Assembly (NCBI GenBank): GCA_028583605.1
Contig: CM053332.1
Coordinates: forward strand, 17,395,267-17,459,266
DNA: 64,000 nt
Direction: 5' to 3'
Source: Dastarcus helophoroides
Taxonomy: Eukaryota; Arthropoda; Insecta; Coleoptera; Bothrideridae
Under the pieces are notes generated by a model, which was not told the origin of the DNA, made no database searches, and saw nothing but the letters and a program-made list of their open reading frames with translations. Shown here piece after piece: positions 47,165-56,689 of the stretch (its first letter is position 1; each line of letters opens with the position of its first letter). Both the position numbers and the translations under genes were made by a program.

Positions 47165-48010
47165 CATAACTTCAAACATTTCGTCTTTTTTTTAATTTAA
47201 TTTTTTTCAAATCTTCTTCAAAATGTTGTCTTAAAATTTTTTACTATTTTTCAAAATTGCAACTCCTAAAATATCGAGCTTTACAGAATTTCCACATTTT
47301 TGGAAATTTTTATTGAACCTATTTTACTTTTTTTTGGAAAATGTCAATATTTTTCTAAATATCGACTAATAAAATGTTCGGTTAAAATTTCGACTTTTTC
47401 GAAAATTGGAAATTTTTGAAAATTTCTTTTTTTAAAAAATGTTAAATTCTTTTGACAAAATTTTCAGAATTCGATATTTCTTCAGAACCTCGCTTTTTTG
47501 GAAATTTCGACTTTTATAAAGTTTGACATTTTTGCAAAATTTTGTCTTGACTTTCTAAAAAGGTATTTTATCAAAATTTCAATTTTAAATTAGTACAACT
47601 TCAAACATTTCGTCTTTTTTTTAATTAAAATATTTTCAAATCTCCAAAATGTTGTCTTAAAATATTTTACTATTTTTCAAAATTGCAACTCTATTTAAAA
47701 TATCGAATTTTCCAAAATTTCCACATTTCTGGAAATCTATTGAAAATTTTTAACTTTATTTGAAAATGTCAATATTTTTCTAAACTTCGACTATTAAAAT
47801 TTTCAGTTAAAATTTCGACTTTTTCGAAAATTTGAAATTTTTTGAAAATTTCTATTTTAAGAAAATGTTGAATTATTTTGACAAAATTTTCAAAATTCTT
47901 TATTTCTTCAAAACCACGCTTTTTTAAAAATTCCGACTTTTATAAGGTTTGGCATTTTTGCAAAATTTTGTCTGACTTTTTTAAAAAGGTATTTTATCAA
48001 AATTTCGCCT
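47165..48010. repeat. Direct duplication, ~425-bp unit, two copies
   Basis: ACTTCAAACATTTCGTCTTT, AAAATGTTGTCTTAAAAT, TTTTTCAAAATTGCAACTC and AAAATGTCAATATTTTTCTA occur in the same order at 47165-47589 and 47590-48010. Confidence 0.85.
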
Positions 48011-48408
48011 TTTTTTACAAAATTTAAATTTGTTGAAAACATTTCAACATTTTTCAAAATTTAGTCTTTTGTTAAAATTTTTTTTAAAGACAAGTTTCTC
48101 TTATTTGCTTTTAAAATTTTAGCTTTTTTAAAAAGTCGACCTATTTAAATTTCATTTATTTTTCAAAATTTCAAAATTTTGACTAAACCAAGTTTCCTTT
48201 TTATAAATTTTATTTTTTATCCGAGATTTGTTCCTTTTTTAAAAAACCGGAGTTTAACCTTAAATTTTTAGATATTCTCTGAATTTTTGTCGAAAATTCG
48301 AGCATGTTTTATCAATTTTTGGGATTAAGATGAGAATTTTTCAAATTTTAAATTTAACTTTTTAATGTTGGGCTGTAATCTCGAAATGTCCACTTTTTTT
48401 GAAAATTT

Positions 48409-48770
48409 TAATCTTCAAACCTAATCTTTAGTTCAAAAAACGGTAGATTTTGAGTTTTAAGTCAAAATTTGGGGGGAAAAATGATAAAATGTACAGATTT
48501 AAATTCGAAAAGAAAACAATTTTTATTTCAGAGCAAATAATACTAATTAAAGAAATTAGGCATAGAAAGGCCATCAATTAAAAAAAAATGTATTATAATC
48601 TTCAAACCTAATCTTCAGTTAAAAAAGACGTAAATTTTGAATTTAAGTCAAACTTTGGAGGAAAAAATAAATAGAAAAAAATATAGGTTTAAACTCGAAG
48701 GGAAAACAATTGTCACTTGATAACAAATACTTAAAAAAATTAGGCGCAGAAAAGCCATCAATTAAAACGA
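48409..48770. repeat. Tandem duplication, ~188-bp unit, two copies
   Basis: AATCTTCAAACCTAATCTT, then AAGTCAAAATTTGGGGGGAA, GAAAACAATT and AAAGGCCATCAATTAAAA (second copy AAAGCCATCAATTAAAA) repeat in order at 48409 and 48598. Confidence 0.88.
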
Positions 48771-48929
48771 AAAAAATGTTTTAGAAACTTTGAGTTTAAA
48801 GGCGAAATATCGACTTTTTTCATGAAATTTCAAGACAAAAAGTCAAAGTTTCGAATTTACCCCTTTCAATATGAAAGTCGAAATTTTGAGTTTAATTTCA
48901 GAATTTCTCGAAAAAAAGTCGAAATTTTA

Positions 48930-48992
48930 AGATTAAAGGCGAAATTTTAAGATTAAAGGCTAAATTTTGAGATTAAAGGCGAAATTTCAAGA
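48930..48992. repeat. Short tandem repeat, ~20-bp unit
   Basis: AAGATTAAAGGCGAAATTTT and close variants are repeated three to four times. Confidence 0.85.
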
Positions 48993-49179
48993 AAGGAGCT
49001 GAATTTTCAAGAAAAAAGTCGAAATTTCAATTTTAATCCAGAAATTTTGAGGAAAAGGTCGAAATTTTAACGTTAAACTCGAAGTTTCAGAAAAACAGCT
49101 TTTAAAAGTGATATCTTTTCTACACCTTCGTAATTTTGACTTCTTAAACCCGCAATTAAATATTTGAAAAACATTGGAA

Positions 49180-49277
49180 AAGCATCGATATATCGTCACA
49201 TAATACCGATGTTTGAGACAAAAAAAATATCGATATTCAAACATCGATGCTTTTTTGAACGATATTGCATCCCTAGG
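49180..49277 (-). mobile_element. Possible hAT-type terminus
   Basis: On the minus strand from 49277: CTAGGGATGCAATATCGTTC, then repeated ATCGATG/ATATCGAT words. TAGGGATGCAA-like ends with subterminal palindromes fit hAT MITEs, but no second end was found. Confidence 0.3.
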
Positions 49278-49280
49278 AGG

Positions 49281-50265
49281 TATTGATGTGGGGCATTCTC
49301 AACAAAGCAATATTGCTACAGCCGAAGTTAGTTAACTCTAACAATCTATCGATTGTGCGTTTGAGCTTTAATACTTCTGTTCCTGTTCAATTCGGAATAT
49401 TCCGAAATGATGTAATAACTGGAGCGCGTTGGACGTAAATTTTATAAAGTTGCTTTAGATTCAGTTTACTTTGATAGGAGTTTAAATAGTTATAGAGAGG
49501 TGTTTGCAGGAGGCGGCGTTCTCGAAATAGCACTCGCCGGTTAGTTGCCATGGCGGTAGAGGGGTTTTAGAACTGCTTCAACAGATTGCCTTCCAAACCA
49601 TTCCCAATAATACAAACGAGTGACACCTTGAGAAATTGCCTAACTTCAGAGCCAGTTAGCGACTCTGAGAAATCCTAATGTGCTCCAGCGAAATGTTCCA
49701 ATTGAAAGCGATATTTTATCCAAACTTATTGTTTGCGACCTAATATCCCCGAAAATGTTACCCTCTTGGATCGATTGCAGCGATTAATTAGTTTACTTTT
49801 ACGATCCCCTTTTCTTTCGCAAGGGCGAAAAACGTAAAATGTGTACTTCATTAGCCCGAAGAAAAGTTATAAACGATCGACTGTAAATTTTCGCCGGCCG
49901 GAAGGGCCGAAACGGTCGGGGACACTATTCCACGATTTGTCGTCGAATGGCTCGTATCTAAGGCTGAACCGTGAGATCCTGCGGGACGTTTGTCTAAAAC
50001 ACAATTACGGGCTAATGGAGGGTTTACGACACACTGATCTGAAAGCTTGGGAAGGCCTACTTTGTTGCCTCCCGTCTTAAGCTTGGCAAATGCTAATGGT
50101 ATGTAATTTTAAAGCCTGGATGGGCCATCCTCATGTTTGTCTTAAGTGGTTTTCCTTCAGTTCGACACATCCCTCAGTTTTAATCCAAAAAAGTCTCAAG
50201 TTGCATAATTTGGAAATGTTCTGGAACGTAGACGGCTGTAATCTCAAAATATCGACTTTTTTGTC

Positions 50266-50270
<5 letters not shown>
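49281..50270. other. Low-repeat intronic island
   Basis: One of the least AT-rich parts of the intron (for example TTCGCCGGCCGGAAGGGCCG near 49890). No domain is recognisable in the open frames at 49841-50080 or 50090-50305, and the second runs into the TA microsatellite. A candidate conserved non-coding stretch upstream of exon B. Confidence 0.4.

Positions 50271-50304
<34 letters not shown>
50271..50304. repeat. (TA)17 microsatellite
   Basis: Thirty-four bases of uninterrupted TA dinucleotides. Confidence 0.98.
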
Positions 50305-50306
<2 letters not shown>

Positions 50307-50599
50307 TGAACGATAGAATTTAGATAAAATTTGTCTCTTGCATTGTTTTATTTAGATGAATATTTTCGGAGTTAACACTAGTTTATTAAATTGCAGGCAA
50401 CGCAGTCATTGCTGTTGGAATCGAACATTTTAGCGCAATCTGATACACCGTGGTAGACAGCGTTTGAATGCTTTTTATTTGAGACATTGTCAACATAGTT
50501 ATCAGTTCCATAAATATTTGGATTGATTGTAGAAAAAAGTGTGTATTTCTGAGACTAGAATTTTTTTTATTTTTCAGTTGTAGCATAAGAATATTTGGA

Positions 50600-50830
50600 G
50601 AAAATTTCAAATTCATACATAAATAGGAATGATTTAATTTGATCTATTGATTGTTCACTGTAGTATTGGTACGGAGCCCTAATTGTGCCAGCCTGACTCG
50701 CTCGTGGCTGAATTTTGAAGTATTAGACAAGAAAATTTGGATAAGGTTTCAGTGTATATAAATAAATAGTGGTTTAATTTGGTCTATTGACTGCTCACTA
50801 TAGTATTAGTATGGAAGTCCCATTTTGCAA
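50600..50830. repeat. Diverged direct duplication
   Basis: CATAAATAGGAATGATTTAA, TTGATCTATTGATTGTTCAC and TGTAGTATTGGTACGGAGCC at about 50617-50680 are echoed by TAAATAGTGGTTTAATTTGG, TCTATTGACTGCTCACTATA and GTATTAGTATGGAAGTCCC at about 50762-50821. Confidence 0.8.
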
Positions 50831-51176
50831 ATCCGGCTTATTTTTAAGGATTATTTTACTTTTAAGGGGTAGACTATTTTGTGTTTTATAATATCAAAAA
50901 AATAAGGATGGAATATTTTAGAATGTATTTTACAATCGAAATCAAAATTATAATTACTTATTTAAACATATGTGATGAAAACTGAAAGAAAATCATGTTT
51001 ACTATCTTTCTTAACGAGTTTCCCTATTTATAAAAGAGGCGACACGCCACTGCCAAATCGAGGTAATTCCTAGAAGATGCAGAACAGTAAATTTTGAGTG
51101 CGTATCTTAAAAATAATACATTATACCCGATTATCTGGGAAAGCTGCGAAAGTCCTGATGTTTCTTTTTGTTTCAG
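50831..51176. other. 3' end of the giant intron
   Basis: AT-rich lead-in to exon B. The polypyrimidine tract TTTCTTTTTGTTTCAG forms the acceptor ending at 51176. No other feature is seen. Confidence 0.6.
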
Positions 51177-51259
51177 GATGTTGTTTTGTGACATTTTTCA
51201 CCAGAAAGGCGGCCTTGCAGGCTCAAGACGCCCTTCACAACATCAAAACGCTGTGTGGG
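51177..51259 (+). CDS. bru: CELF/Bruno RNA-binding protein, second coding exon (RNP1 half of RRM1)
   Basis: This 83-bp exon encodes (G)[18 protein letters not shown] and LHNIKTLCG, the second half of RRM1. GCCFVTF is the RNP1 strand that contacts [18 protein letters not shown] is the helix/loop signature of CELF proteins. It is entered at phase 1, finishing the glycine codon started at 6926, and left in phase 0 at GGG|GTGAGT (donor 51260). Conserved Pro/Asn/Asp-Gly usually follows KTL; here Cys-Gly is seen, a small deviation. The next exon would continue with MHHPIQ-like residues, which were not found before 64000. The exon is tiny compared with its flanking introns and sits about 1.2 kb from the hAT-like transposon. 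Confidence 0.95.
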
Positions 51260-52449
51260 GTGAGTATCGTTTATTTTATATTTGTTTGCCAGTGAGGATC
51301 CGTTATGGCCCATCAAGGGGATACCGAGTCAACGTATTTTTTATCTTTATCGCCGTTCTTCTACCTCAAATTGATTTTTTCCGCCTATCAGCCATATGTC
51401 CTTTGTCGTAACATCCAATCTAAAAATGCGAGCTGTATAACGAAAAACAATGGAGTCGCAAATGGAAAACGGGTCGTAAATCTGAAAGGATAGCCGCCAA
51501 TAACTTTTCCTGATATTAATGCTACGGTCTTTCCAGTTGCATATCTATTTTCATGACGGCTCTATTTATTGTGGACGTACAAAGATAGTGGAATAAATTT
51601 ATGTGTTTTGTGAAATAGAGCGAATGCACTAAATTAGAATTTCTATGTTCCCTTTTCCCCTTGTCGGCGCACCAAATGTCCCTTAATCTCTCACAGGCTT
51701 TGATCAATGGACATATATTTGCCCTCAAATAAAATTTATTTCCGCCCATGGAACATTCCCTCAAGCTTATGCAAACCCGATTTGTTGTGTCGAAAATTGT
51801 ACACATGGCATGTGTATATTGTACGAATGGAATACAAAAATATGAGGGTTTCTAGCGGTACCGTTTTTGCGTAATCTCAGTTTGAAATTATACATCACAT
51901 GAAATTTCAGTGCTTTATTCCGCACGTTAGGGAAACATCTTGCAGTAATGACAATGTAGTAGCTCGACTACTCCTTCTAGATGCCTTTGACTGAAGCTCC
52001 GTCGCGTAAATCTGTAGCAAGGGTAACGCTGTGTTATCGGCTCAGCAAATCTGCTGCCAAGCGACTTTTGTATTATTGTATCCAAGCGCACATTCTATGC
52101 TAGAAATTATGCAGTGGTGGAAATCTGGCACTTACTTGTCGTTATACTTAGCGCAGACCAAACGTTCTAAACAGTTTTGGCCACGATTACTGCCTTAAAC
52201 TAGATTAAGGTTAAGTACTACTTCGTCTACAGAATTACAATTTAATAAAAACACCGTCCAAAAATCAAATTTGTTGAATTGATAGATTAATTTATTTTTG
52301 CTTTGTGTTAGTGTTTTACTCAGTCTTACTCAGTTTTAATTAAATAACAAATTGCTCTAACCTAGCGCTCCTGATCAAATATACGTTGTTATTTTTGCAA
52401 AATGATGTTTTGTTCAAATTCGTTGACATGATTTTGTGTAAATATATAC
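51260..52449 (+). other. Start of the next CELF intron
   Basis: Begins with donor GTGAGTATCG. No further RRM or linker exon is recognised. Open frames (for example minus strand 51522-51806) show no known domain. From about 52372, TCAAATATACGTTGTTATTT, AAAATGATGTTTTGTTCAAA and TTCGTTGACATGATT begin a segment duplicated at 56487-56560. Confidence 0.5.
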
Positions 52450-52457
52450 AGGAACAT

Positions 52458-52860
52458 TAGGGTGGTCCTTATTTAGAAAATGTTCGAATTTTTTTCCACG
52501 ATAGTCCTAAATCGGTTCCAAATATATAAAAAAAAATTCATGCCAAGTTATAGCTCTTAATTTTAATATCAACCCGGCCCCCCCGATAGCCAAAGTTTTA
52601 AATGGAAATAACATAGGAAAAGTTCTGTTAATACTTTGGAATTTTTTATCCCATAAACCAATAAACATATCATGTCGACAAATGATTATTTTTATAGAAA
52701 ATTTACCGCTCTACAAAAAAGGTCTCTTGTGATTTTTGGCTAACTTGACTGGTTTAAAAGTTATTCGAGGTTAAAATAAAAGTTCTAGTCAATCTAATGG
52801 TTTTTTTAGTTTTTATCGTCATTTTATGATTCAAAAATGAAAAAAGAGTTATAATTTATA
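52458..52860. repeat. Left terminal inverted repeat of the 3.75-kb transposon
   Basis: Mirrors 55790-56212 almost base for base: for example ATAGTCCTAAATCGGTTCC here and GGAACCGATTTAGGACTAT there, and AACCCGGCCCCCCCGATAGC against GCTATCGGGGGGGCCGGGTT. Small differences such as GTCTCTTGTG/CATAAGAGAC show that the ends have begun to diverge. Confidence 0.9.
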
Positions 52861-52997
52861 TTTCAAACGAATTTTCTTACCTTGACGTATGCTCTGAAAG
52901 AAAAGTATTAATGAATTGAAAAAATTTATTATTAAAATTTCAATGACTTGAAAGAAAATACCAATATTATCATTTTTTTTTTTTTAATCACATACTT

Positions 52998-54749
52998 TTA
53001 TGAAGTTGTTACATTAGTTTTCTTTAGCGCATCAGGAAACATTTGACGATGATCTTTAACTAATTGTAATACAAATTGCATTTGTTTTTCATCTTTGGTA
53101 TAATGTTTACAAAAATCTTGCACTAGTTTAACTCCTCTCTCAGCACAGTCATTTACAACCGATAGTTTTTCGACAAACCGTAATGCAGTTTTGTAGCTTT
53201 CATTTTCAGCCCATTCAGAAGGATGAATTTGTAAAAATTCTGTTTGTAACTCAAATCTTTCAAAAAATTTGATCGATTCTGCAGTTACAAAAAAATCGAT
53301 ATCGTTGTACAATAAATCGTTTATATTCTTGCTTTGAAAGCGTTTTACGCTACATTTTTCACTAGTATAATCCAGCTCTTCTTCCGGAATAATATCAATT
53401 GAAATCTTGTCTTCTTCTGTATGCAGCTTAGCCACAATTTTTAATTTGGTTTCTAATGGAACATCTTCATCGAAAATTGCGATGATCGCTAACTCTGGCG
53501 ATAAGTACCATAGATGATTCATAAATCTATTAATTGCTACAGTAGCAAGATTACTGTTGATCGCCTTAAAGTTGTGTAGCTCTTTTATAAATTGTAGATC
53601 ATGGTACGGAGCTTTTACACTATTAGATGATAAATACCAAGCTTTAACATAAACAGTTGTCACAAAAACACATATTTGTCGAAGTTTATTGTCTTCACCT
53701 TTTTTCAACGATAACTGTTCACGAAACAGGTACATTTTCAGCACGTAAATAGCTTTTGCCATCCACCGTGCATGATGGCAAGCTCCTGGCTTACGAAAAC
53801 TAAATTTTTCTGGGATAACACCAATGAAGACTAGAGTAAGCTCCAAAAACTCTTTGTAATCATCACGGGGCAGCTTTGTTGTCAGAACTTCAGTGGCAAA
53901 AGTTTTTATAGACTTAATTTTTTCTACTGTTAACTCGTTTTTATTTCTTGGATCATCTAATCCTGTTTTGTAATTCAGTTTATTCAAAGTTTCCCATTGC
54001 TTTTGAAATCTGATAAAAAGTGGAACATTTGGCCCAACAGTATTTGGAAAAACAGCTTCGAACACATATCTTAGGACAATTTCGAAAATGTGATGCCTAC
54101 ACGGAAGATATAATAAATCTCTCTCTAATAATTTCTCCAGTAATGCAGCAGCACCATTTCGAATGCCTAAATTTGAAGCAGTAGTATCACAGGATATCTC
54201 TTTGACAGAAGTGTCGAATCCCCAATCCAGCAATGTTTCGTGAATAATAGTAGCTTGTGCCTTTCCAGTCCCATCTTCACTCGTTGGTACACCTAACATA
54301 ATTTCTTTGCCCTCTGACGTAATTATCACTGGTAATCGATGAACGGTTTCGGTATTTAACAAATTAGGTAATAATTTTCCGTCCCAGTGTACAACAATAG
54401 ATGATAAATTCAAGTCTTGGAAGTGTTTTTTTATTTCTATTGATTTTGACTCTCGCAGAGTTTGTCGTTGTCTTCGAATAGATGATCGATTGATAATCAA
54501 AGAGTTAATATCCACATCTAGTAGGTTTATATCAATAAGTGATTGACAGATAGCAGTTATTATAAATACAGCATCTCTGTCACTTACTTTACATCGATCG
54601 AAAGTAGCTACAACTCTATCACTGAGAATATTATAACTTCCTCTTGTTTTTTTTTGATTCTGATGATCCGGCAGTAGTAGGAAAGTATATTTCTCCACTA
54701 GATGCAGATAGAGCACTTCCCTGGCTAGATAAAAGTTCAACATTTTTGT
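52998..54749 (-). CDS. Transposase, main exon (RNase H-like, hAT-type), one apparent frameshift
   Basis: A 581-codon open frame (ATG at 54743) encodes most of a transposase. Candidate catalytic and structural residues, numbered from that ATG: D121 in VVHWDGK, D186 in SCDTTAS, C215/H218 in LPCRHH, HH-RW at 323-327 (ACHHARWMAKAIY) and E535 in DCAERGV. D, D, a CxxH after the second D and a distant C-terminal E match the split RNase H fold of hAT-like enzymes; the superfamily call is inference supported by the 8-bp duplication. The exon probably starts at an acceptor (TTTTAG, exon from 54749) rather than at this ATG. The first ~33 codons after the ATG look out of frame: the other frame reads DKNVELLSSQ, then meets a stop just after the 9-A run (54647-54655). 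One homopolymer indel would restore a single frame. The C-terminus is complete (stop at 52998). Confidence 0.82.
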   Translation of the reverse strand, partial: TKMLNFYLAREVLYLHLVEKYTFLLLPDHQNQKKTRGSYNILSDRVVATFDRCKVSDRDAVFIITAICQSLIDINLLDVDINSLIINRSSIRRQRQTLRESKSIEIKKHFQDLNLSSIVVHWDGKLLPNLLNTETVHRLPVIITSEGKEIMLGVPTSEDGTGKAQATIIHETLLDWGFDTSVKEISCDTTASNLGIRNGAAALLEKLLERDLLYLPCRHHIFEIVLRYVFEAVFPNTVGPNVPLFIRFQKQWETLNKLNYKTGLDDPRNKNELTVEKIKSIKTFATEVLTTKLPRDDYKEFLELTLVFIGVIPEKFSFRKPGACHHARWMAKAIYVLKMYLFREQLSLKKGEDNKLRQICVFVTTVYVKAWYLSSNSVKAPYHDLQFIKELHNFKAINSNLATVAINRFMNHLWYLSPELAIIAIFDEDVPLETKLKIVAKLHTEEDKISIDIIPEEELDYTSEKCSVKRFQSKNINDLLYNDIDFFVTAESIKFFERFELQTEFLQIHPSEWAENESYKTALRFVEKLSVVNDCAERGVKLVQDFCKHYTKDEKQMQFVLQLVKDHRQMFPDALKKTNVTTS

Positions 54750-54841
54750 CTAAAACAAATAAGGACAATAATATGACGAATAAAATATGAACGTGAATAA
54801 GTAATAAAAAATCAATTGATTATTTGATTCTCATAATTTAC
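54750..54841 (-). other. Probable 92-bp intron of the transposase gene
   Basis: On the minus strand, donor GTAAAT at 54841-54836 and acceptor TTGTTTTAG ending at 54750. It lies exactly between the two open frames. Splicing joins them in a common frame once the 10-A run upstream is corrected by one base. Confidence 0.55.
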
Positions 54842-55386
54842 CCAATAATGCTTTTTCTTCGTCACTCTTTTTTTTTTCGTTTTTCAAAATGAGTTTTTTT
54901 GTTTAATTTATTAGAATTATTATCATCGTCATCATATTTTGTTTTAATATTTGCAATAAAACCAATTCGTTCATCTGATCTCTGATTAATTAAGAATTCT
55001 TTAGAATTTTCATCAATAACTTCAAATACATTTGATGGTGCAATGTCAAATAATTTTTTTAATGAACAAACAAATTCATTTTGTTTTTTTACAGCCACGT
55101 CACTCCGATTTTTGTGTTTGACAAGTATGCGCCACTCATCGTACAATTTTTTCAATTTATCTCGGCATCTTTGCATATCTTGAACGGGAATTTGAGCTTT
55201 TTTCCAAAACACAATAATTTCATCAATTACTGCAGCGATACTTTCTGGTACAGAAGTATTTAAAATACGTGTATGAAAAAAGAACACTTTTAGAGCTTGC
55301 AATTTCGATGGTAATTTATTACCCACTATTTGGACGTCAACATCACCAATTAAAAAGATGTTTTGACGTAAACGTGATAGTTCCAT
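54842..55386 (-). CDS. Transposase, N-terminal exon, frameshifted at its end
   Basis: An open frame from ATG 55386 encodes 174 codons up to a stop at 54862: MELSRLRQN, a charged helical stretch (VQDMQRCRDKLKKLYDEW, VAVKKQNEFVCSLKKLF) and a basic, Asp/Asn/Lys-rich tail (YDDDDNNSNKLNKK). No zinc-finger (BED or THAP) pattern is obvious. The stop comes just after a run of ten A (54868-54877). With one base fewer, the frame continues as KSDEEKALL to the donor at 54841. Therefore either the element is inactive or the homopolymer is mis-sequenced. It precedes the catalytic exon in the same gene. Confidence 0.65.
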
Positions 55387-55789
55387 ATTTGTCTGATGAC
55401 TTTAAAATCGAATTGATGAAATTTAAGGATTTAATTAAACAACGAGAAAGCATAACTATTAGTAAATATTCGTGAACGATTTTAATAGAGTTGAGATAAT
55501 AAATATAGGTTATGAGTACTTTAGAATAAATTGTGATGTGAAAAGTTGAAGTAAAATCTAATAGATGGCGGCATAATCAGTTTCTGAAATGTTTTTATCT
55601 TGAAATTTAAATTTGAAACCAGATTGTATCAATATTTTTATCAATCAAAATTAAAATCGTTCAATAATTTGCCAAAAATATTTTGTGTATTTTGAAATTG
55701 GAAATATAGTTGAAACTTATGACAGTTCAAAAATAAAAAAAAATTAGTGTAACTATTATTTTAGGGTCACGGTCACCTTGGAATTTTTC

Positions 55790-56212
55790 TGGAAAAAAAT
55801 CATCAAGATTAAAAATTATAACCCTTTTTTCATTTTTGAATCATAAAATGATGGTAAAAACGAAAAAAACCATTAGATTGACTAGAACTTTGATTTTGAC
55901 CTCGAATAACTTTTAAACCAGTCAAGTTAGCCAAAAATCATAAGAGACCTTTTTTGTAGAGCGGTAAATTTTCTATAAAAATAATCATTTGTCGACATGA
56001 TATATTTATTGGTTTATGGGATAAAAAATTCCAAAGTATTAACAGAACTTTTCCTATGTTATTTCCATTTAAAACTTTGGCTATCGGGGGGGCCGGGTTG
56101 ATATTAAAATTAAGAGCTATAACTTGGCATGAATTTTTTTTTATATATTTGGAACCGATTTAGGACTATCGTGGAAAAAAATTCGAACATTTCCTAAATA
56201 AGGACCACCCTA
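55790..56212. repeat. Right terminal inverted repeat of the 3.75-kb transposon
   Basis: Inverted partner of 52458-52860, ending GGACCACCCTA next to the AGGAACAT duplication. Confidence 0.9.
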
Positions 56213-56220
56213 AGGAACAT

Positions 56221-56646
56221 GTCAACGAATTTGAATAGATTTCTAGTGAATTTCCAGCTGTATATTAGATAGCGTTCGATGACGCTATAAATGAATAAAA
56301 ACCACTGAAAATCCCCCTCCCCCTCCCTTCCGAGGTAATGAGCTAATGACCGCTGATGTGAACAGATTACGTTGATGTAAAAATATGGCTGGATGCAATC
56401 TTTTAAGCTACTTAATTAAGTTATAATTTAACTTCTTAAAGTCGATCACAATTCATGATAATACGTTGGGGTAAAAGCCAGCCCTCTGGATCAAATACAC
56501 TTTCTCATTTTTACAGAATGATGTTTTGTTCAAATTCCTTGACACGATCCTCTATATATTTAGCTTCCAAGTGAGTTTCCAGCTATATATTGGAGAGCAA
56601 AGTGGCACCCTATAGGGTTCGGTGACGCATCCCGAGGCGATAAGAT
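56221..56646. repeat. Duplicated ~0.3-kb segment U (target of both large insertions)
   Basis: The words GATCAAATACACTTTCTC, AGAATGATGTTTTGTTCAAA and AGTTTCCAGCTATATATTGG at 56480-56610 repeat 52372-52440 plus 56221-56270. TTACGTTGATGTAAAAATAT, CTTTTAAGCTACTTAATTAA and ACAATTCATGATAATAC at 56360-56480 recur at 60900-61020. The pre-insertion locus was thus a tandem duplicate of a ~0.3-kb unit: the first copy took the 3.75-kb transposon, the second the 4.2-kb composite. Confidence 0.75.
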
Positions 56647-56689
56647 AACTATGGTAGGGTTGCCAACATATGTTCAGCTGATTATAGTA

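Larger units (their letters stand above)
42400..48400. repeat. T-rich modular repeat block (right arm of the inverted arrangement)
   Basis: Degenerate TTTCGACTTTTTC / CAAAATTTTGATATTTT sequence in the opposite orientation to 32001-39640. It contains 0.8-kb units (42640-45330), two F1 copies and a 425-bp direct duplication (47165-48010). Open frames here encode Phe-rich low-complexity strings only. Confidence 0.8.
6927..51176 (+). other. bru: 44.25-kb intron splitting RRM1 of the CELF gene
   Basis: Donor GTAAGC at 6927 and acceptor TTTCTTTTTGTTTCAG ending at 51176. Joining the two exons keeps frame (phase 1) and restores the contiguous RRM1 sequence SKGCCFVTF. No other convincing exon was found inside. 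The intron is filled by satellites, MITEs, a LINE and large inverted blocks, annotated separately. Confidence 0.9.
52458..56212 (-). mobile_element. 3.75-kb hAT-like DNA transposon with long inverted ends
   Basis: The element starts TAGGGTGGTCCTTATTTAG and ends CTAAATAAGGACCACCCTA. It is bracketed by a perfect 8-bp duplication, AGGAACAT (52450-52457 and 56213-56220). The inverted ends continue for about 400 bp with few mismatches (to about 52860 and from about 55790). An 8-bp duplication and TAGGG-type tips are typical of the hAT superfamily. A 400-bp inverted repeat is unusually long for hAT. It encodes one transposase gene on the minus strand (see the two CDS entries). Close similarity of the two ends suggests recent insertion. 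Confidence 0.9.

Noticed and set aside
49180..49277. Complete hAT MITE
   Set aside because: A TAGGGATGCAA-like tip is visible on the minus strand, but no matching second end or 8-bp duplication could be found, so it is listed only as a possible terminus.
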